DNA of 61,424 nucleotides from Parasedimentitalea denitrificans (GCF_011813015.1 NZ_QHLQ01000024.1:1-61424), one strand, 5' to 3'. Positions 35,730 to 45,767 are shown, counted from the stretch's first letter. The notes: generated by a model not told the origin, from the letters alone. Made by a program: numbers and translations.

Positions 35730-35755
35730 TTTGCCCGGTGGCCACACCGGGCAAA
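35730..35755. terminator. Hairpin between mnmA and lpxB
   Basis: TTTGCCCGGTG-GCCA-CACCGGGCAAA, a perfect 11-bp stem between two convergent genes. It lacks a long T-run but is well placed to end transcription from both sides. Confidence 0.8.
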
Positions 35756-35757
35756 CG

Positions 35758-36918
35758 TTAGGGTAGTCGATCCAACACGGCTCTCGCAGCGCGCAAGCCA
35801 GGGGCCTCTCCACCCTGCCCTAGCTGTCTCATGGTCAGCGACATCGCCCGGTTTTGGTCTTCCGGATCACCGGCCACCTTTGTCAAAGCAGCAACAATGT
35901 TCTCTGCTGTACAGTCCGGCCCCAAACATTCTGGCACAAACCGGCTGCACGTAACCAGATTTACCAAGGTCACTGTATCAATCAGCGCCATTAGCTTCAT
36001 AATCCGCCATGTCAGCCACTGAAACTTATAGGCAATAACCATTGGCGTGTTTGCAGCCGCCAACTCTAACGACACTGTACCGGACGCCGCCAAGGCTAAT
36101 TCAGCAGAGGCAAAAGCCGCCCGTTTATAGGCCTGAGCCGTCTCGCTGTCATAGTCATTAGGATCCAACACCAAGACATTTTCCGGCCAACCTTGCAGGC
36201 TTTCACGTACCAGCGCAGCAACTGGCGCTGCTGCAGGCACAACGACGCGCATGCCTGTATTGGATTTTAGGAAACCTGACAGTGATTCACCAAAAACTGG
36301 TGCTAACCGAGAAACCTCTGAGCGGCGCGATCCTGGCAATGCCAGAACGTATGGGGCATCGCCTAACCCTACCTTGGACCGAAAGTCAGCGATTTCAGAT
36401 TTCGTCGCTTGCTTTTCGGCAACCACTGGATGACCGACAAAATCGCAATCCATCCCCGCAGCCTGCATGAATTTTGGTTCAAAGGGCAGCAATGCAAGTA
36501 CATGGTCAATAACAAGGGCCATTTTCTTGGCCCGACCTGGTCGCCACGCCCAAACCGAAGGCGCAACATAATGTACGGTGCGTATCGAACTGGATTTTTT
36601 TACAAGCTTGGCAACGCGCAGCGAAAAATCCGGCGCATCAATCGTAATCAACACATCCGGTTTACTGGCGATCACCGCATCTGCGACTTCACGAATACGG
36701 CGCTTAAGATGAAGGTACTTGGGCAGCACTTCTGCAATGCCCATGATTGACAATTCGTCCATCGGAAACTGTGACGTCAGCCCTTGTGCCGACATCATCG
36801 GCCCACCAACACCATCAAAGGCTACCCCTTGGGAAAGCTCATGCAGACCTTCCATCAAAGCCCCGCCCAACCGATCGCCCGAAGGTTCGCCAGCCAGAAT
36901 GAAGACCCGAAGGCTCAT
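35758..36918 (-). CDS. lpxB: Lipid-A-disaccharide synthase
   Basis: A glycosyltransferase that joins UDP-2,3-diacylglucosamine with lipid X to form the lipid A disaccharide backbone at the inner membrane. It has 386 residues. N-terminal RVFILAGEPSGDRLGG, central IDAPDFSLRVAK and YVAPSVWAWRPGRAKKM are LpxB hallmarks. ATG 36918 overlaps the lpxI stop (ATGA). It is the last gene of the envelope block. Confidence 0.96.
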   Translation of the reverse strand: MSLRVFILAGEPSGDRLGGALMEGLHELSQGVAFDGVGGPMMSAQGLTSQFPMDELSIMGIAEVLPKYLHLKRRIREVADAVIASKPDVLITIDAPDFSLRVAKLVKKSSSIRTVHYVAPSVWAWRPGRAKKMALVIDHVLALLPFEPKFMQAAGMDCDFVGHPVVAEKQATKSEIADFRSKVGLGDAPYVLALPGSRRSEVSRLAPVFGESLSGFLKSNTGMRVVVPAAAPVAALVRESLQGWPENVLVLDPNDYDSETAQAYKRAAFASAELALAASGTVSLELAAANTPMVIAYKFQWLTWRIMKLMALIDTVTLVNLVTCSRFVPECLGPDCTAENIVAALTKVAGDPEDQNRAMSLTMRQLGQGGEAPGLRAARAVLDRLP

Positions 36919-37703
36919 GCCTCGCGGAACCAAAGAAATAGGCCTAGGCGATCAGCAGTGGCAATTACTTCTTCCTGCGCCAAGACAATCACCCCACCAG
37001 CCTCGAGAACTATGCCGGACAAACCAGCATCAGCTGCCATTTCAACTGTTGCAGGCCCAATAGTTGGCAGATCCACACGACGGTCCTGTGCAGGTTTTGG
37101 CGCCTTGAACAGCAGACCACCCTGGCCATCAGGACGATTTTGCAAAGCCTTCAGCATCCAGTCGGTCCCAAAGGCATTTTCCACGGCAATTGCCTGCCGT
37201 GTTCGGACTGCGCAGGACTGACCAACATCGGCATTGCTCATCGCGATGACAACTTCTGCTCCACGCAAGGCATCAGCCTTGTCCAGCTCACCTGGCTGAA
37301 CCTGTGTTGGTACTCCAGCTTGCATTAAAAGACCTGGCGCCACATCCTGCGCCGCCTTTACAGTAAAACCAGATGTTTCAAAGATCTGAATGACTGCCCG
37401 CAAGGCACCATCATCCCCTGCTCCCAATGCGCCTTGCAAAACTGGAACTAGTGGAAATGTCGCAGCATCAATCGCTGATGGGTCTATCTTGGGTCGTCCC
37501 ACCGCACCTGCCATGCAGATTTCGGTTATGCCACGTTCAGTTAGCTCAGCCAGGAAACTACCTAAGTGTTCCAACCGGAAATTAAGATCCACCTCCACCG
37601 AAGCCGGATCATTCCCAGCCATAGAACAGATCAACGGTTTTGCCGGCAAATTCGCAACGACTTCACCCGGCAAAGCGCCGGTTCCTGCAATTAACGCTAG
37701 CAT
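36915..37703 (-). CDS. lpxI: UDP-2,3-diacylglucosamine pyrophosphatase LpxI
   Basis: Cleaves UDP-2,3-diacylglucosamine to lipid X. LpxI replaces LpxH in alphaproteobacteria. It has 262 residues, beginning LALIAGTGALPGEVV. The DUF1009 part includes CMAGAVGRPK and the C-terminal block with GLSGIVLEAGGVIVL. It sits between lpxA (3-base gap) and lpxB (4-base overlap), so three consecutive steps are encoded together. Confidence 0.95.
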   Translation of the reverse strand: MLALIAGTGALPGEVVANLPAKPLICSMAGNDPASVEVDLNFRLEHLGSFLAELTERGITEICMAGAVGRPKIDPSAIDAATFPLVPVLQGALGAGDDGALRAVIQIFETSGFTVKAAQDVAPGLLMQAGVPTQVQPGELDKADALRGAEVVIAMSNADVGQSCAVRTRQAIAVENAFGTDWMLKALQNRPDGQGGLLFKAPKPAQDRRVDLPTIGPATVEMAADAGLSGIVLEAGGVIVLAQEEVIATADRLGLFLWFREA

Positions 37704-37706
37704 AGA

Positions 37707-38492
37707 TTACCCTCCGGGCGTCAAAAATGATCGGCCGCTGTCGCCGGTAATAAAGGCCACGATTTCCTGAACGTAGTCGCTATCACTCTCATCGGCCAAA
37801 CGTCGAGCGCGTTCTTGAAACGTGCCTTCGCCCTGAGCCAACATCTGAAAGGCAGCCCGAAGTGCTGTAATATCAGAACGAGCAACACCCCGACGTTTCA
37901 GTCCAACCAAGTTCAACCCGTCAAGGTCGCCACGCGGAGCCTGAACCAACCCGTAAGGAATGACATCATTAGTAACCATCGTTACAGCGCCAACAATTGC
38001 GCCTTTCCCAATCCGCACCCACTGATGGATCCCCGACAAACCGCCAATGATCACGTCGTCTTCCAGAACGCAGTGCCCAGCGACAGCAGCCGAATTTACT
38101 ACAATGACCCGATCACCAACTTGGGCATCATGTGCGATATGGCAGCCGGCCATAAACAAGCCATCGTCGCCAATCCGTGTCACACCGCCGCCGCCTTCGG
38201 TTCCGGCATTCACTGTCACGTGCTCTCGAATACGATTACGTTTACCGATCTCAGTGCGGCTTTGCTCACCCTTGAATTTCAAGTCCTGAGGCACCTCTCC
38301 GAGCACAGCAAAAGAAAAGATAACTGTTTCGTCGCCAATCTTTGTGTTGCCAGTCACGACCACATGGCTTTTCAAAACCACCTGATCGCCCAGCTCTACG
38401 TCTGCACCGACAAGACAGAATGGACCGATCACGCAGCCCTGACCAATTACGGCCCCCTCTTCGATAACCGCGCTAGGATGAATCTGACTCAT
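37707..38492 (-). CDS. lpxA: UDP-N-acetylglucosamine acyltransferase
   Basis: The first step of lipid A synthesis, transferring a 3-hydroxyacyl chain from ACP to UDP-GlcNAc. It has 261 residues. A left-handed beta-helix of hexapeptide repeats fills residues 1-185 (for example GAVIGQGCVIGPFCLVG). The active-site histidine is in CHIAHDAQVGD, and the C-terminal helical domain follows. It lies directly downstream of fabZ. Confidence 0.96.
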   Translation of the reverse strand: MSQIHPSAVIEEGAVIGQGCVIGPFCLVGADVELGDQVVLKSHVVVTGNTKIGDETVIFSFAVLGEVPQDLKFKGEQSRTEIGKRNRIREHVTVNAGTEGGGGVTRIGDDGLFMAGCHIAHDAQVGDRVIVVNSAAVAGHCVLEDDVIIGGLSGIHQWVRIGKGAIVGAVTMVTNDVIPYGLVQAPRGDLDGLNLVGLKRRGVARSDITALRAAFQMLAQGEGTFQERARRLADESDSDYVQEIVAFITGDSGRSFLTPGG

Positions 38493-38506
38493 CGTATTCA
38501 GTCCTC

Positions 38507-38962
38507 TTACAAGTCGACCATAGCAGTAAATTCGGCTTCAGCGGCCGCTTCTCCATCTACGGTTGCTTTGCCCGAGAACTTCCAGATCTTACCACCAGGC
38601 TTTCCACGCACAGTGGTAATGTTCATTTCGAGCACATCACCCGGACCGACTTTTCGGCGGAATTTACACTTATCGATGTTCATAAAATAGATCAGCATAT
38701 TGCTGTCCATCATGTCAAAGGCTGTGCCGATCATAACGCCCGCAGTCTGCGCCATTGCTTCGACGATTGTTACCCCAGGCATAATTGGGGTGCCCGGAAA
38801 GTGTCCTTGAAAGTGAGGCTCATTCATGGTGACGTTTTTAATTCCGCGAGCAGAATTGAATCCATCAATGTCTAGTACTTTGTCAACCAACAGGAACGGA
38901 TAGCGGTGCGGTAGAATTCGCTGGATCATTTGAATGTCAGCTGTTTTCAACTCGGCGGTCAT
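38507..38962 (-). CDS. fabZ: 3-hydroxyacyl-ACP dehydratase FabZ
   Basis: Dehydrates 3-hydroxyacyl-ACP in fatty acid elongation and competes with LpxA for substrate. It has 151 residues from ATG 38962, which has AGGA eight bases upstream. An ATG at 38971 is possible but would have its AGG directly against the start. The hotdog fold has active-site His in PHFQGHFPGTPIMPG and Glu in VEAMAQ. N-terminal ILPHRYPFLLVDKV is the family signature. Confidence 0.95.
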   Translation of the reverse strand: MTAELKTADIQMIQRILPHRYPFLLVDKVLDIDGFNSARGIKNVTMNEPHFQGHFPGTPIMPGVTIVEAMAQTAGVMIGTAFDMMDSNMLIYFMNIDKCKFRRKVGPGDVLEMNITTVRGKPGGKIWKFSGKATVDGEAAAEAEFTAMVDL

Positions 38963-39037
38963 AACGGTCATCCTGTTCTTGTCATAGTATCAGTGACGTC
39001 ACTAGCAAGACGACACCTGTTGGGCAAGCTAGCGCTG

Positions 39038-39658
39038 TTATTGTTGAACGTTCCCATTCAACTGAGCACCATCACCAAGAACAGCATCAATACGGGAAAT
39101 TGCAAGATCAGTGACATCTGCCGCGTCAGAGCTAAGAAAGACTGACGATTGATCCAAAATAGCTCCGGCCCCTGTTTCACCCAACAATTGTTGTAACAGA
39201 GGCAACGACGCGGTGAAGAAATCACGTCTAGCAGCCTCCCCTACTGCGTTGATATCCCGCAACTTTTCCTCTTGCAGTTGACGTGTCTCTTGTACTTTCT
39301 CATCGAAAGCATCTGCCAAAGCCCGAAAGGCAGCCGGATCCATAGAAGTCCGTCGGTCTGAGAGAGACTGCTCCTCGGCCCGCAATACAGCCTCAATCCG
39401 ACGGTTTTCAGCCGTCAACACTGCACCTTCGGCCTCAATTTCCAAAGTTACTCGACGGCCAAAGGCACTATCGGAAAACAACCTCTCCGGCTGAATTGTT
39501 AGAATAGAGCTTTGCGGGACACCTAACTGTGTTTCTCTGCCAAAACTAAAACCAAATGCCTCTTGCCCTACAGTTTGGATTGGCGCCAGCAGGACACCAA
39601 AAAGTGCCAGCATTCCTGCTAGCACTCCATGGCAACATGGCATAGCACGCACATTCAT
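39038..39658 (-). CDS. skp: Skp/OmpH-family periplasmic chaperone
   Basis: Holds unfolded outer-membrane proteins on their way to the BAM complex. It has 206 residues, with an N-terminal signal peptide (hydrophobic MLALFGVLLAPIQTV), then the LTIQPERLFSDSAFGRRV strand and a long charged helical hairpin (about 80-160). It lies 4 bases downstream of bamA, the usual order. The sequence is divergent, as is typical for the family, and the context supports the call. Confidence 0.85.
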   Translation of the reverse strand: MNVRAMPCCHGVLAGMLALFGVLLAPIQTVGQEAFGFSFGRETQLGVPQSSILTIQPERLFSDSAFGRRVTLEIEAEGAVLTAENRRIEAVLRAEEQSLSDRRTSMDPAAFRALADAFDEKVQETRQLQEEKLRDINAVGEAARRDFFTASLPLLQQLLGETGAGAILDQSSVFLSSDAADVTDLAISRIDAVLGDGAQLNGNVQQ

Positions 39659-39662
39659 AACC

Positions 39663-42056
39663 CTAGAACCGAGCCTGAATCGTCAAATCGAAACTCTGTT
39701 CTTTGTCAAAAGTTTCCTTTTGCAAAGCCTTAGAAAAGTTGAAACGCAACGGGCCAATTCCAGTTGTCCACAAAAGTGAAAAGCCAATCACCTGACGGAA
39801 GGACCCATCTTCACCGACTATAGACCCACCAGTAGTGTCTACATTTGAGAGGTCCCAAAGGTTTCCAATATCATAAAAAAGGCCACCACGCATTCCAAAT
39901 TCTTCTGGCAACCCAAGTGGGAACTCCGCATCAAACCGAGCGACTGCATAGTAGTTTCCGCCAAGAAAATCGTTGTAATTAGAGCTGGTAGCTCCAATTT
40001 GTGATTGGTCACGAGGACCAATACCACCAGGTTCAAACCCACGCATAATTCTTGGCGACAAGATATAGCGATCAATTGACCTGCTGTCGTCATCCCCAAG
40101 CCAGCTCAGCGCCCCTGCTTCAAACGTCGCCCGAAGAGTTACCTCTTCGTGAAATACTCGCCTTTGTGCAATTAACCTTGCAGAGGACTTTACGTATTCG
40201 TTGTCACCGCCCAGTCCTGCATAGTCTGCCCCAAGCTCGACCAAAAAACCTGCGTTTGGATCCAGTCCAGTGATCCGGCTATCATATGTATATGAAAAGC
40301 CAATGCCGCTGGATACCAACTCGCCCTGGGCTATCTCATTTCGAACAACCGTCCCTGCGAGTGGGTCACCATTACTATCATCTCCACGACTAAGCATTTC
40401 ATCACGATCCCAAGTATAGCGGAGCGCAAGATTAGAACTTTCCCCTAACTGAAAACCCAGTGACGGCATAAAGAACGCGCGCTTTGTATCATACTCGGAG
40501 AAGCTCGAATCCGATCTCGAAACACCGAGATCAAAAGAGAATCTCAGATCACGACCCAACAAGTGAGGCTCAGTAAAGCCGAATATGTATTCTTCCGATT
40601 CTTGTGCTGTCGAAATGTTGAATGACAACCGTTGCCCCCGACCGAGAAAATTGTTCTCAGACAGCCCAATACTCAAACCGATCCCGTCTTCGACAGAATA
40701 GGCACCACCCAGCGAAAGTGAACCAGTCGGCTGTTCTTCAACATCAACATCAACAACGACCTGGCTAGGTGAGCTACCTTCACGAACATCAACTTCAGCC
40801 GATGCAAAAAATCCCAGCGCCCGAATGCGTTCTGCACTCTCGCGGATTGCACGAGGGTTAAATGGGTCTCCTTCCACAGCCTTGAAACGCTGACGGATCA
40901 CCCGATCAAGTGTAGTTGTGTTACCTTCAATATCAATGCGTTCAACAAACAGCCTTGGCCCCCGGGTCAGCACAAATTCGACATCCAGAGTTAGATCACG
41001 ATCGTTTCTGGAAATTCGCGGCTCCACCCGCAAGAAATCAATGCCTTTTCGTACCGCGAGCGTCTCTAAACGGGTAATCGCATTTTCAACCAACAAAGGT
41101 GAATAAATCGCGCCTGGCTTGACTTTCAACGTGTCGAAAAACTCGTCCGAATACGCTTCATCGATTTCGCTGGAAACCGAAATCTCACCAAATTGGAATT
41201 GCTGCCCTTCCGTTACATCGACAACAAGAAAGACTGCATCTCTTTCACTGGTTACTTCCGCATTAGCACTGTTCACGCGAAAATCAACGTAGCCACGCGA
41301 CAGATAGAAATCACGAAGAACTTGCTTGTCAAACTCAATCCGGTCTTCGACCAACGTGTCGGAGTTTATCAGCGCACGAAGAAAACCAGCCTGTTTGGTT
41401 TCAACAACTCGGCGCAAACGGCGATCAGAATAGACTCGGTTGCCTACAAATGAAACGCGCTCAACTTCCGTGGTGTCGCCTTCAGTTATTTCAAAAACCA
41501 AATCAACACGGTTATCGCTGCGTCGAATAATCTTTGGGGTAACCCGCGAGGCTATGCGTCCCTGAGACCCATAAGCCTCCGCAATAATGGCGGCGTCCCG
41601 TTCGGCCTGCGATGGATTGAAAACCCGACGTGGAGAAGACTCGATCAAAGCAACAAGATCGTCGTCCTTCAGCCGACGGTTCCCCTCAAAACTGATTTGG
41701 TTGATTGTCGCAAATTCAGTTACCTTGATAACCAGAGTATTCCCGCGCGGCACCAGTTCAACAGTTTCAAACACACCACTATCGAGAATGTGCTGGTAGG
41801 CATCATTCAGCCGTCCTGCACTGACAGTTTCGCCTTGCTTAATTCCTGTATAGGCAACGATTGTCGAGGTTTGAATCCTCTGGTTTCCCTCTACCTTTAC
41901 TGAATTAAATCGGTAATTTTGCGCTTTGGCAAACGACGGCGAAAAGGCAAAACCCAAAGCGACAGCAAGTGACAGTGCTGACACATGTTTGTACAATATA
42001 TTGGTGCGTGATTGGCACCCACCGCAGGATTTACCCACGTTTGTCCCCCAGAGCAT
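39663..42056 (-). CDS. bamA: Outer membrane protein assembly factor BamA
   Basis: The core of the BAM complex, inserting beta-barrels into the outer membrane. It has 797 residues. After a signal peptide (cleavage near AKA-QNYRF) come five POTRA domains with repeats such as VKVEGNQRIQ, ISFEGNRRLKDDDL and IDIEGNTTTLDRVIRQRF. The 16-strand barrel ends with the aromatic terminal residue of an outer-membrane protein (IQARF). No Shine-Dalgarno is evident before ATG 42056. Confidence 0.97.
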   Translation of the reverse strand: MLWGTNVGKSCGGCQSRTNILYKHVSALSLAVALGFAFSPSFAKAQNYRFNSVKVEGNQRIQTSTIVAYTGIKQGETVSAGRLNDAYQHILDSGVFETVELVPRGNTLVIKVTEFATINQISFEGNRRLKDDDLVALIESSPRRVFNPSQAERDAAIIAEAYGSQGRIASRVTPKIIRRSDNRVDLVFEITEGDTTEVERVSFVGNRVYSDRRLRRVVETKQAGFLRALINSDTLVEDRIEFDKQVLRDFYLSRGYVDFRVNSANAEVTSERDAVFLVVDVTEGQQFQFGEISVSSEIDEAYSDEFFDTLKVKPGAIYSPLLVENAITRLETLAVRKGIDFLRVEPRISRNDRDLTLDVEFVLTRGPRLFVERIDIEGNTTTLDRVIRQRFKAVEGDPFNPRAIRESAERIRALGFFASAEVDVREGSSPSQVVVDVDVEEQPTGSLSLGGAYSVEDGIGLSIGLSENNFLGRGQRLSFNISTAQESEEYIFGFTEPHLLGRDLRFSFDLGVSRSDSSFSEYDTKRAFFMPSLGFQLGESSNLALRYTWDRDEMLSRGDDSNGDPLAGTVVRNEIAQGELVSSGIGFSYTYDSRITGLDPNAGFLVELGADYAGLGGDNEYVKSSARLIAQRRVFHEEVTLRATFEAGALSWLGDDDSRSIDRYILSPRIMRGFEPGGIGPRDQSQIGATSSNYNDFLGGNYYAVARFDAEFPLGLPEEFGMRGGLFYDIGNLWDLSNVDTTGGSIVGEDGSFRQVIGFSLLWTTGIGPLRFNFSKALQKETFDKEQSFDLTIQARF

Positions 42057-42116
42057 ATTAAATAACCCAATTTCCTAAGCAGCTTTAAAACTGCGTATCG
42101 GGTTTGCGCACTGTTG

Positions 42117-42308
42117 TCAAAAGCTAGAAAAGGAAGAGCAGGATTCAATTTTAGGATTGCATACAACCGTGCTCTGTTCAGAAGCTGCAACAGCAATCCA
42201 AGCTCCGGCCATTAGGGCTATAAAGATGGCGAAGGCCGACAAGGCTCTATCCCAATTCAAACGCATAAGGAGACCCAAGCCGCGATATGAATATTGGAGT
42301 GTCTGCAT
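42117..42308 (-). CDS. Small membrane protein between rseP and bamA
   Basis: A 63-residue protein beginning MQTLQYSYRGLG, with one predicted helix at about 22-41 (ALSAFAIFIALMAGAWIAVA) and a Cys-containing tail. I chose ATG 42308, since a longer frame to 42350 has no support. It sits between the rseP end and bamA in the envelope block. I do not know a function. Confidence 0.55.
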   Translation of the reverse strand: MQTLQYSYRGLGLLMRLNWDRALSAFAIFIALMAGAWIAVAASEQSTVVCNPKIESCSSFSSF

Positions 42309-42407
42309 AACCCTGAGCCCTTCTGAATTTTGACTTCCGCGACACCACACTTACGAGGTCAGTGCTGCTCGCCTTTCCAAAAGATTAACAGGGGATTGTG
42401 GCCACAT

Positions 42408-42440
42408 TTGGACGGCTGACCATTTTTGACAGCCGTCCAA
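42408..42440 (-). terminator. Hairpin after rseP
   Basis: An 11-bp perfect stem, TTGGACGGCTG (42408-42418) with CAGCCGTCCAA (42430-42440), starts 10 bases past the rseP stop. There is no T-run, so it may be a pause, processing site or weak terminator separating rseP from the bamA unit. Confidence 0.65.
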
Positions 42441-42449
42441 TGATAACAA

Positions 42450-43799
42450 TTAACAGAAAATGTCGTTGCTGAGCGCAAACACCATTAGTGACAGAATTGC
42501 GCCAAAACCTACCGTCATCAGCACCCGCATCGCCAAGTCACTTGGCTGCTTCCTAGTAACTGCCTCATAGGCATAAAACATCAGATGACCACCATCAAGC
42601 GCGGGTATTGGAAAGAGATTCAGAAGGCCAACGGCTGTAGAAAGAACCGCAATAAACCAGATGAAACTCTGCGCGCCCTGACTGGCCATAGCTCCTGACG
42701 TTTCAGCAATGCCTAGTGGGCCAGAAAGGTTACAAGAGCTAATCGCCCCTGAGATCATATGCTTAAGTCCTGACAGAGATGTTTCGATGACCGACCAGAC
42801 CTGGCTGGTCCCGGCCGTCAGAGCATCCACTGGTCCAGTTCTGTCTGATACAAGGTCAAATGCCAAACCTCCGCCGATTCCAATCCGCCACTTGGTAGCA
42901 AATCCACCCTCAGCCTGCGGTTCGTCAACGCGACGTGGCGCCAGCGCCAGTTCTAACGTTTGTCCGTCTCGCCAAATGCTCAGCAAAAGAACTTTGCCAT
43001 TTGCCGCTTCGACAACACCCTTCAGTTGAGCAAACGCCACAATCGGTTCACCATCAATAGCGGTGATCACATCCCCAGTCATGACACCGATGCTTGACGC
43101 AGCGCTACGTGGCACCACCGAAGTGACAACAGACGGCGCAAAGTTTGGGCCATTTACAACCATCTCCACGCCATCACGTACAACGCCATATTTCATTGGC
43201 TGTTCAGACGGGACCTGGCGGCGGAATTCGCCCCATTTCTCAGATTCTGAAATTTTGGGCGTTTTGATTCCAGCGATCGAAAAAACTTCATCGCCTTCCT
43301 GCAATTCGTTGACCAGCCCGGGGATCGGCACCAGCGAACCAACAGTCAGGGGGTCTCTTGGCTCACCGCGGACCATAAACACGCCGGCAAAGATCAAGAT
43401 CGAGAGGACAAAGTTAAAGACTGGGCCGGCTGCAACTGTTGCAGATCGAGCCCACAACGGTGCCCCGTGCATCGTGCGACGTAGAAGTGTTGGGTCTGCT
43501 TCGGCATCCGCCATCGTCTCTTCGTCCTTGCCAGACGCCGCATTGGCATCCCCAAGGAACTTTACGAACCCGCCGAATGGAAGCAGAGCAACCTGCCACC
43601 GGGTGCCGTGCTTATCTACCCGGCTCCACAGCACTGGGCCAAACCCAAGTGAAAACACCTCAGCATGAATTCCTGACCACCGACCAACGATATAGTGGCC
43701 GTATTCATGCACAGCGACGATCACCGACAGCGCGATGACAAAACTAGCCACCGTATATAGAAACCCGCCAAACTGCGGAATGAGAGAAACTACGTCCAA
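42450..43799 (-). CDS. rseP: RIP metalloprotease RseP
   Basis: A site-2 intramembrane zinc protease that cleaves membrane-bound anti-sigma factors. It has 449 residues from TTG 43799, close to the E. coli length. The zinc motif HEYGH is at 31-35, two PDZ-like regions lie in the middle, and the third zinc ligand is in PALDGGH near the C-terminus. A longer frame to 43859 runs into dxr. The TTG has AGGG upstream and starts 5 bases after the dxr stop. The start is likely but not certain. Confidence 0.94.
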   Translation of the reverse strand: MDVVSLIPQFGGFLYTVASFVIALSVIVAVHEYGHYIVGRWSGIHAEVFSLGFGPVLWSRVDKHGTRWQVALLPFGGFVKFLGDANAASGKDEETMADAEADPTLLRRTMHGAPLWARSATVAAGPVFNFVLSILIFAGVFMVRGEPRDPLTVGSLVPIPGLVNELQEGDEVFSIAGIKTPKISESEKWGEFRRQVPSEQPMKYGVVRDGVEMVVNGPNFAPSVVTSVVPRSAASSIGVMTGDVITAIDGEPIVAFAQLKGVVEAANGKVLLLSIWRDGQTLELALAPRRVDEPQAEGGFATKWRIGIGGGLAFDLVSDRTGPVDALTAGTSQVWSVIETSLSGLKHMISGAISSCNLSGPLGIAETSGAMASQGAQSFIWFIAVLSTAVGLLNLFPIPALDGGHLMFYAYEAVTRKQPSDLAMRVLMTVGFGAILSLMVFALSNDIFC

Positions 43800-43803
43800 A
43801 ATA

Positions 43804-44976
43804 CTACCCTGTTCGTTCTGCAATGACCAAATCGGCCCGTTGCCGGGCCAATTGGTCAATCTTCGTCACGTTATCAAGTGTCATTGCGGCATCAATGAGG
43901 CTTGATTGACTCTCAAAGTGCTCCAACACTTGTTCGACAATGGTGGCCATATCCAGGAATCCAATCCGACTCTCGATGAAGTGATCCAAGACCCGCTCTT
44001 TGGCCCCATTGAAAACCGTCCCCATCATACCACCACGCGCCATGACTTGATATGCCAGTTGCAATGCCGGGTACCGAAGGGGATCTGGCGTATGAAAATT
44101 CAGCTGGCCAATTTTAGCCAGATCAAGCCGAGCCACTGGAAGGTCGCGACGTTCAGGCCAATGTAACGCATAACCGATTGCATGACGCATGTCCGGTGCA
44201 CCCAAGTGCGCCATAAGCGCGCCATCTTGAAAACCTACCAAGGCATGAACCATTGATTCAGGATGAATAAGAACTTCAATTTGTTCAGGAGAAACACCGA
44301 AGTATTCACGTGTTTCGATAACTTCCATCGCCTTGTTGAACATGGAAGCACTGTCGATTGTAATTCGTTGACCCATATCCCAATTGGGATGGGACGAAGC
44401 CTCTGCCAGTGTCGCTGTACCCAGTTGGTCCAGTGGCCAATCCCGGAATGCTCCGCCAGAGGCTGTTATTACGATCCGCTCCACCGCATCCATATCTTCG
44501 CCAACAAGCCCCTGAAACACTGCCGAGTGTTCGCTATCCACTGGCAGGATACTAGCATCGTGGCGTTTGGCAGTTTCCAACAACAACGAACCGGCACAGA
44601 CCAGTGACTCTTTGTTGGCCAAAGCCAAAGTTGCGCCCTGTTTCAATGCCTCCAATCCAGGAGCCAGCCCTGCGACGCCCACGATTGCTGACATAACCCA
44701 ATCGGCTGGACGCGCTGCAGCTTCGTTCAACGCGCGTTGACCAGCTGCGGCCTCAACACTGCTCCCGATTAGGGCTGTTCGCAGATCATCCAGGCGGTCT
44801 TCGAAAGCGGTTACAGCCACTTCAGCATTCAGGGCTTTGGCATCAGCCGCTAACCTAGCGATATTTGCGCCCCCTGTGAGGGCAACAACATCATAGGAAT
44901 CCAAATCGCGCCGGATCAGGTCGATGGTGTTCTGACCAATCGACCCGGTGGCGCCAAAAATTGAGATTTTTCGCAT
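43804..44976 (-). CDS. dxr: 1-deoxy-D-xylulose 5-phosphate reductoisomerase
   Basis: The committed step of the MEP isoprenoid pathway. It has 390 residues. N-terminal NADPH motif GATGSIGQNTIDLI, ANKESLVCAG, metal-site PVDSEHSAVFQ, and IDSASMFNKAMEVIE with MVHALVGFQDG are all conserved. It overlaps cdsA by one base (TAATG). It feeds the undecaprenyl precursor made by UppS in the same operon. Confidence 0.97.
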   Translation of the reverse strand: MRKISIFGATGSIGQNTIDLIRRDLDSYDVVALTGGANIARLAADAKALNAEVAVTAFEDRLDDLRTALIGSSVEAAAGQRALNEAAARPADWVMSAIVGVAGLAPGLEALKQGATLALANKESLVCAGSLLLETAKRHDASILPVDSEHSAVFQGLVGEDMDAVERIVITASGGAFRDWPLDQLGTATLAEASSHPNWDMGQRITIDSASMFNKAMEVIETREYFGVSPEQIEVLIHPESMVHALVGFQDGALMAHLGAPDMRHAIGYALHWPERRDLPVARLDLAKIGQLNFHTPDPLRYPALQLAYQVMARGGMMGTVFNGAKERVLDHFIESRIGFLDMATIVEQVLEHFESQSSLIDAAMTLDNVTKIDQLARQRADLVIAERTG

Positions 44977-45767
44977 TACAGTGTCCCGCTAGGCAGGCCC
45001 CAAAGTGTTAGGAAGATAAGCACCATGGCCGCTGCTCCCAACATTCCATCAAAACGGTCAAACAAGCCGCCGTGGCCAGGGATCAAAGCGCTGGAATCTT
45101 TGACACCCATTTTACGCTTTAGTGCGCTTTCAGCAACATCTCCGGCCTGACTGGCCATAGACACCAATACAGACAGAACGACCAGACCAGCCCCAATGTT
45201 CAATTCCTGAGCAAACCAAAGACCAATAACCCCAGCAGACAGCCAGCCTGCTGCTGTGCCTGACCAAGTTTTCTTTGGACTAACGCGGGGCCAGAACTTT
45301 GGGCCACCAATAATCTTGCCCGCAAAATAACCAGCCACGTCTGTCACGACGACAACGCCCACCAACCATAGCATCCACTGTATGCCCAAGACATTCCGTA
45401 GCCAGATAAATCCAAACCCAGCAATTAGTGCCCAAAGCGTAAAGCCAAAGTAGTACCCACGACGTCGAGACAACTGCGAAAGACCTACCAATGCAGGCGC
45501 AACTAAAACAGGCAGCGTCCACGTGGAGTTCAGGAAAGAAGCCGCCAAAGTGGCTGCGCCCGCCAGCAGCCCCAATTGCAAGGCAACTCCACGTTGCTCT
45601 GGTTCCAGCATCCGGACCAATTCCCAGACCAGGCCGCCGCAACACAGCGCAATCAGGACTTCGAATACCAGACCGCCTGTGAAGACGGAGTAACTACCCA
45701 CCACAAGCATCACAACGGCCGAAATTAAGCGTGGGGCTAGATCAGCCCAGCGACCCTTAGAACTCAT
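44976..45767 (-). CDS. cdsA: Phosphatidate cytidylyltransferase
   Basis: Makes CDP-diacylglycerol from phosphatidate and CTP in the inner membrane. It has 263 residues with about seven hydrophobic segments. The family signature near the C-terminus is KDSSALIPGHGGLFDRFDG. It overlaps uppS by 4 bases and dxr by 1. Confidence 0.95.
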   Translation of the reverse strand: MSSKGRWADLAPRLISAVVMLVVGSYSVFTGGLVFEVLIALCCGGLVWELVRMLEPEQRGVALQLGLLAGAATLAASFLNSTWTLPVLVAPALVGLSQLSRRRGYYFGFTLWALIAGFGFIWLRNVLGIQWMLWLVGVVVVTDVAGYFAGKIIGGPKFWPRVSPKKTWSGTAAGWLSAGVIGLWFAQELNIGAGLVVLSVLVSMASQAGDVAESALKRKMGVKDSSALIPGHGGLFDRFDGMLGAAAMVLIFLTLWGLPSGTL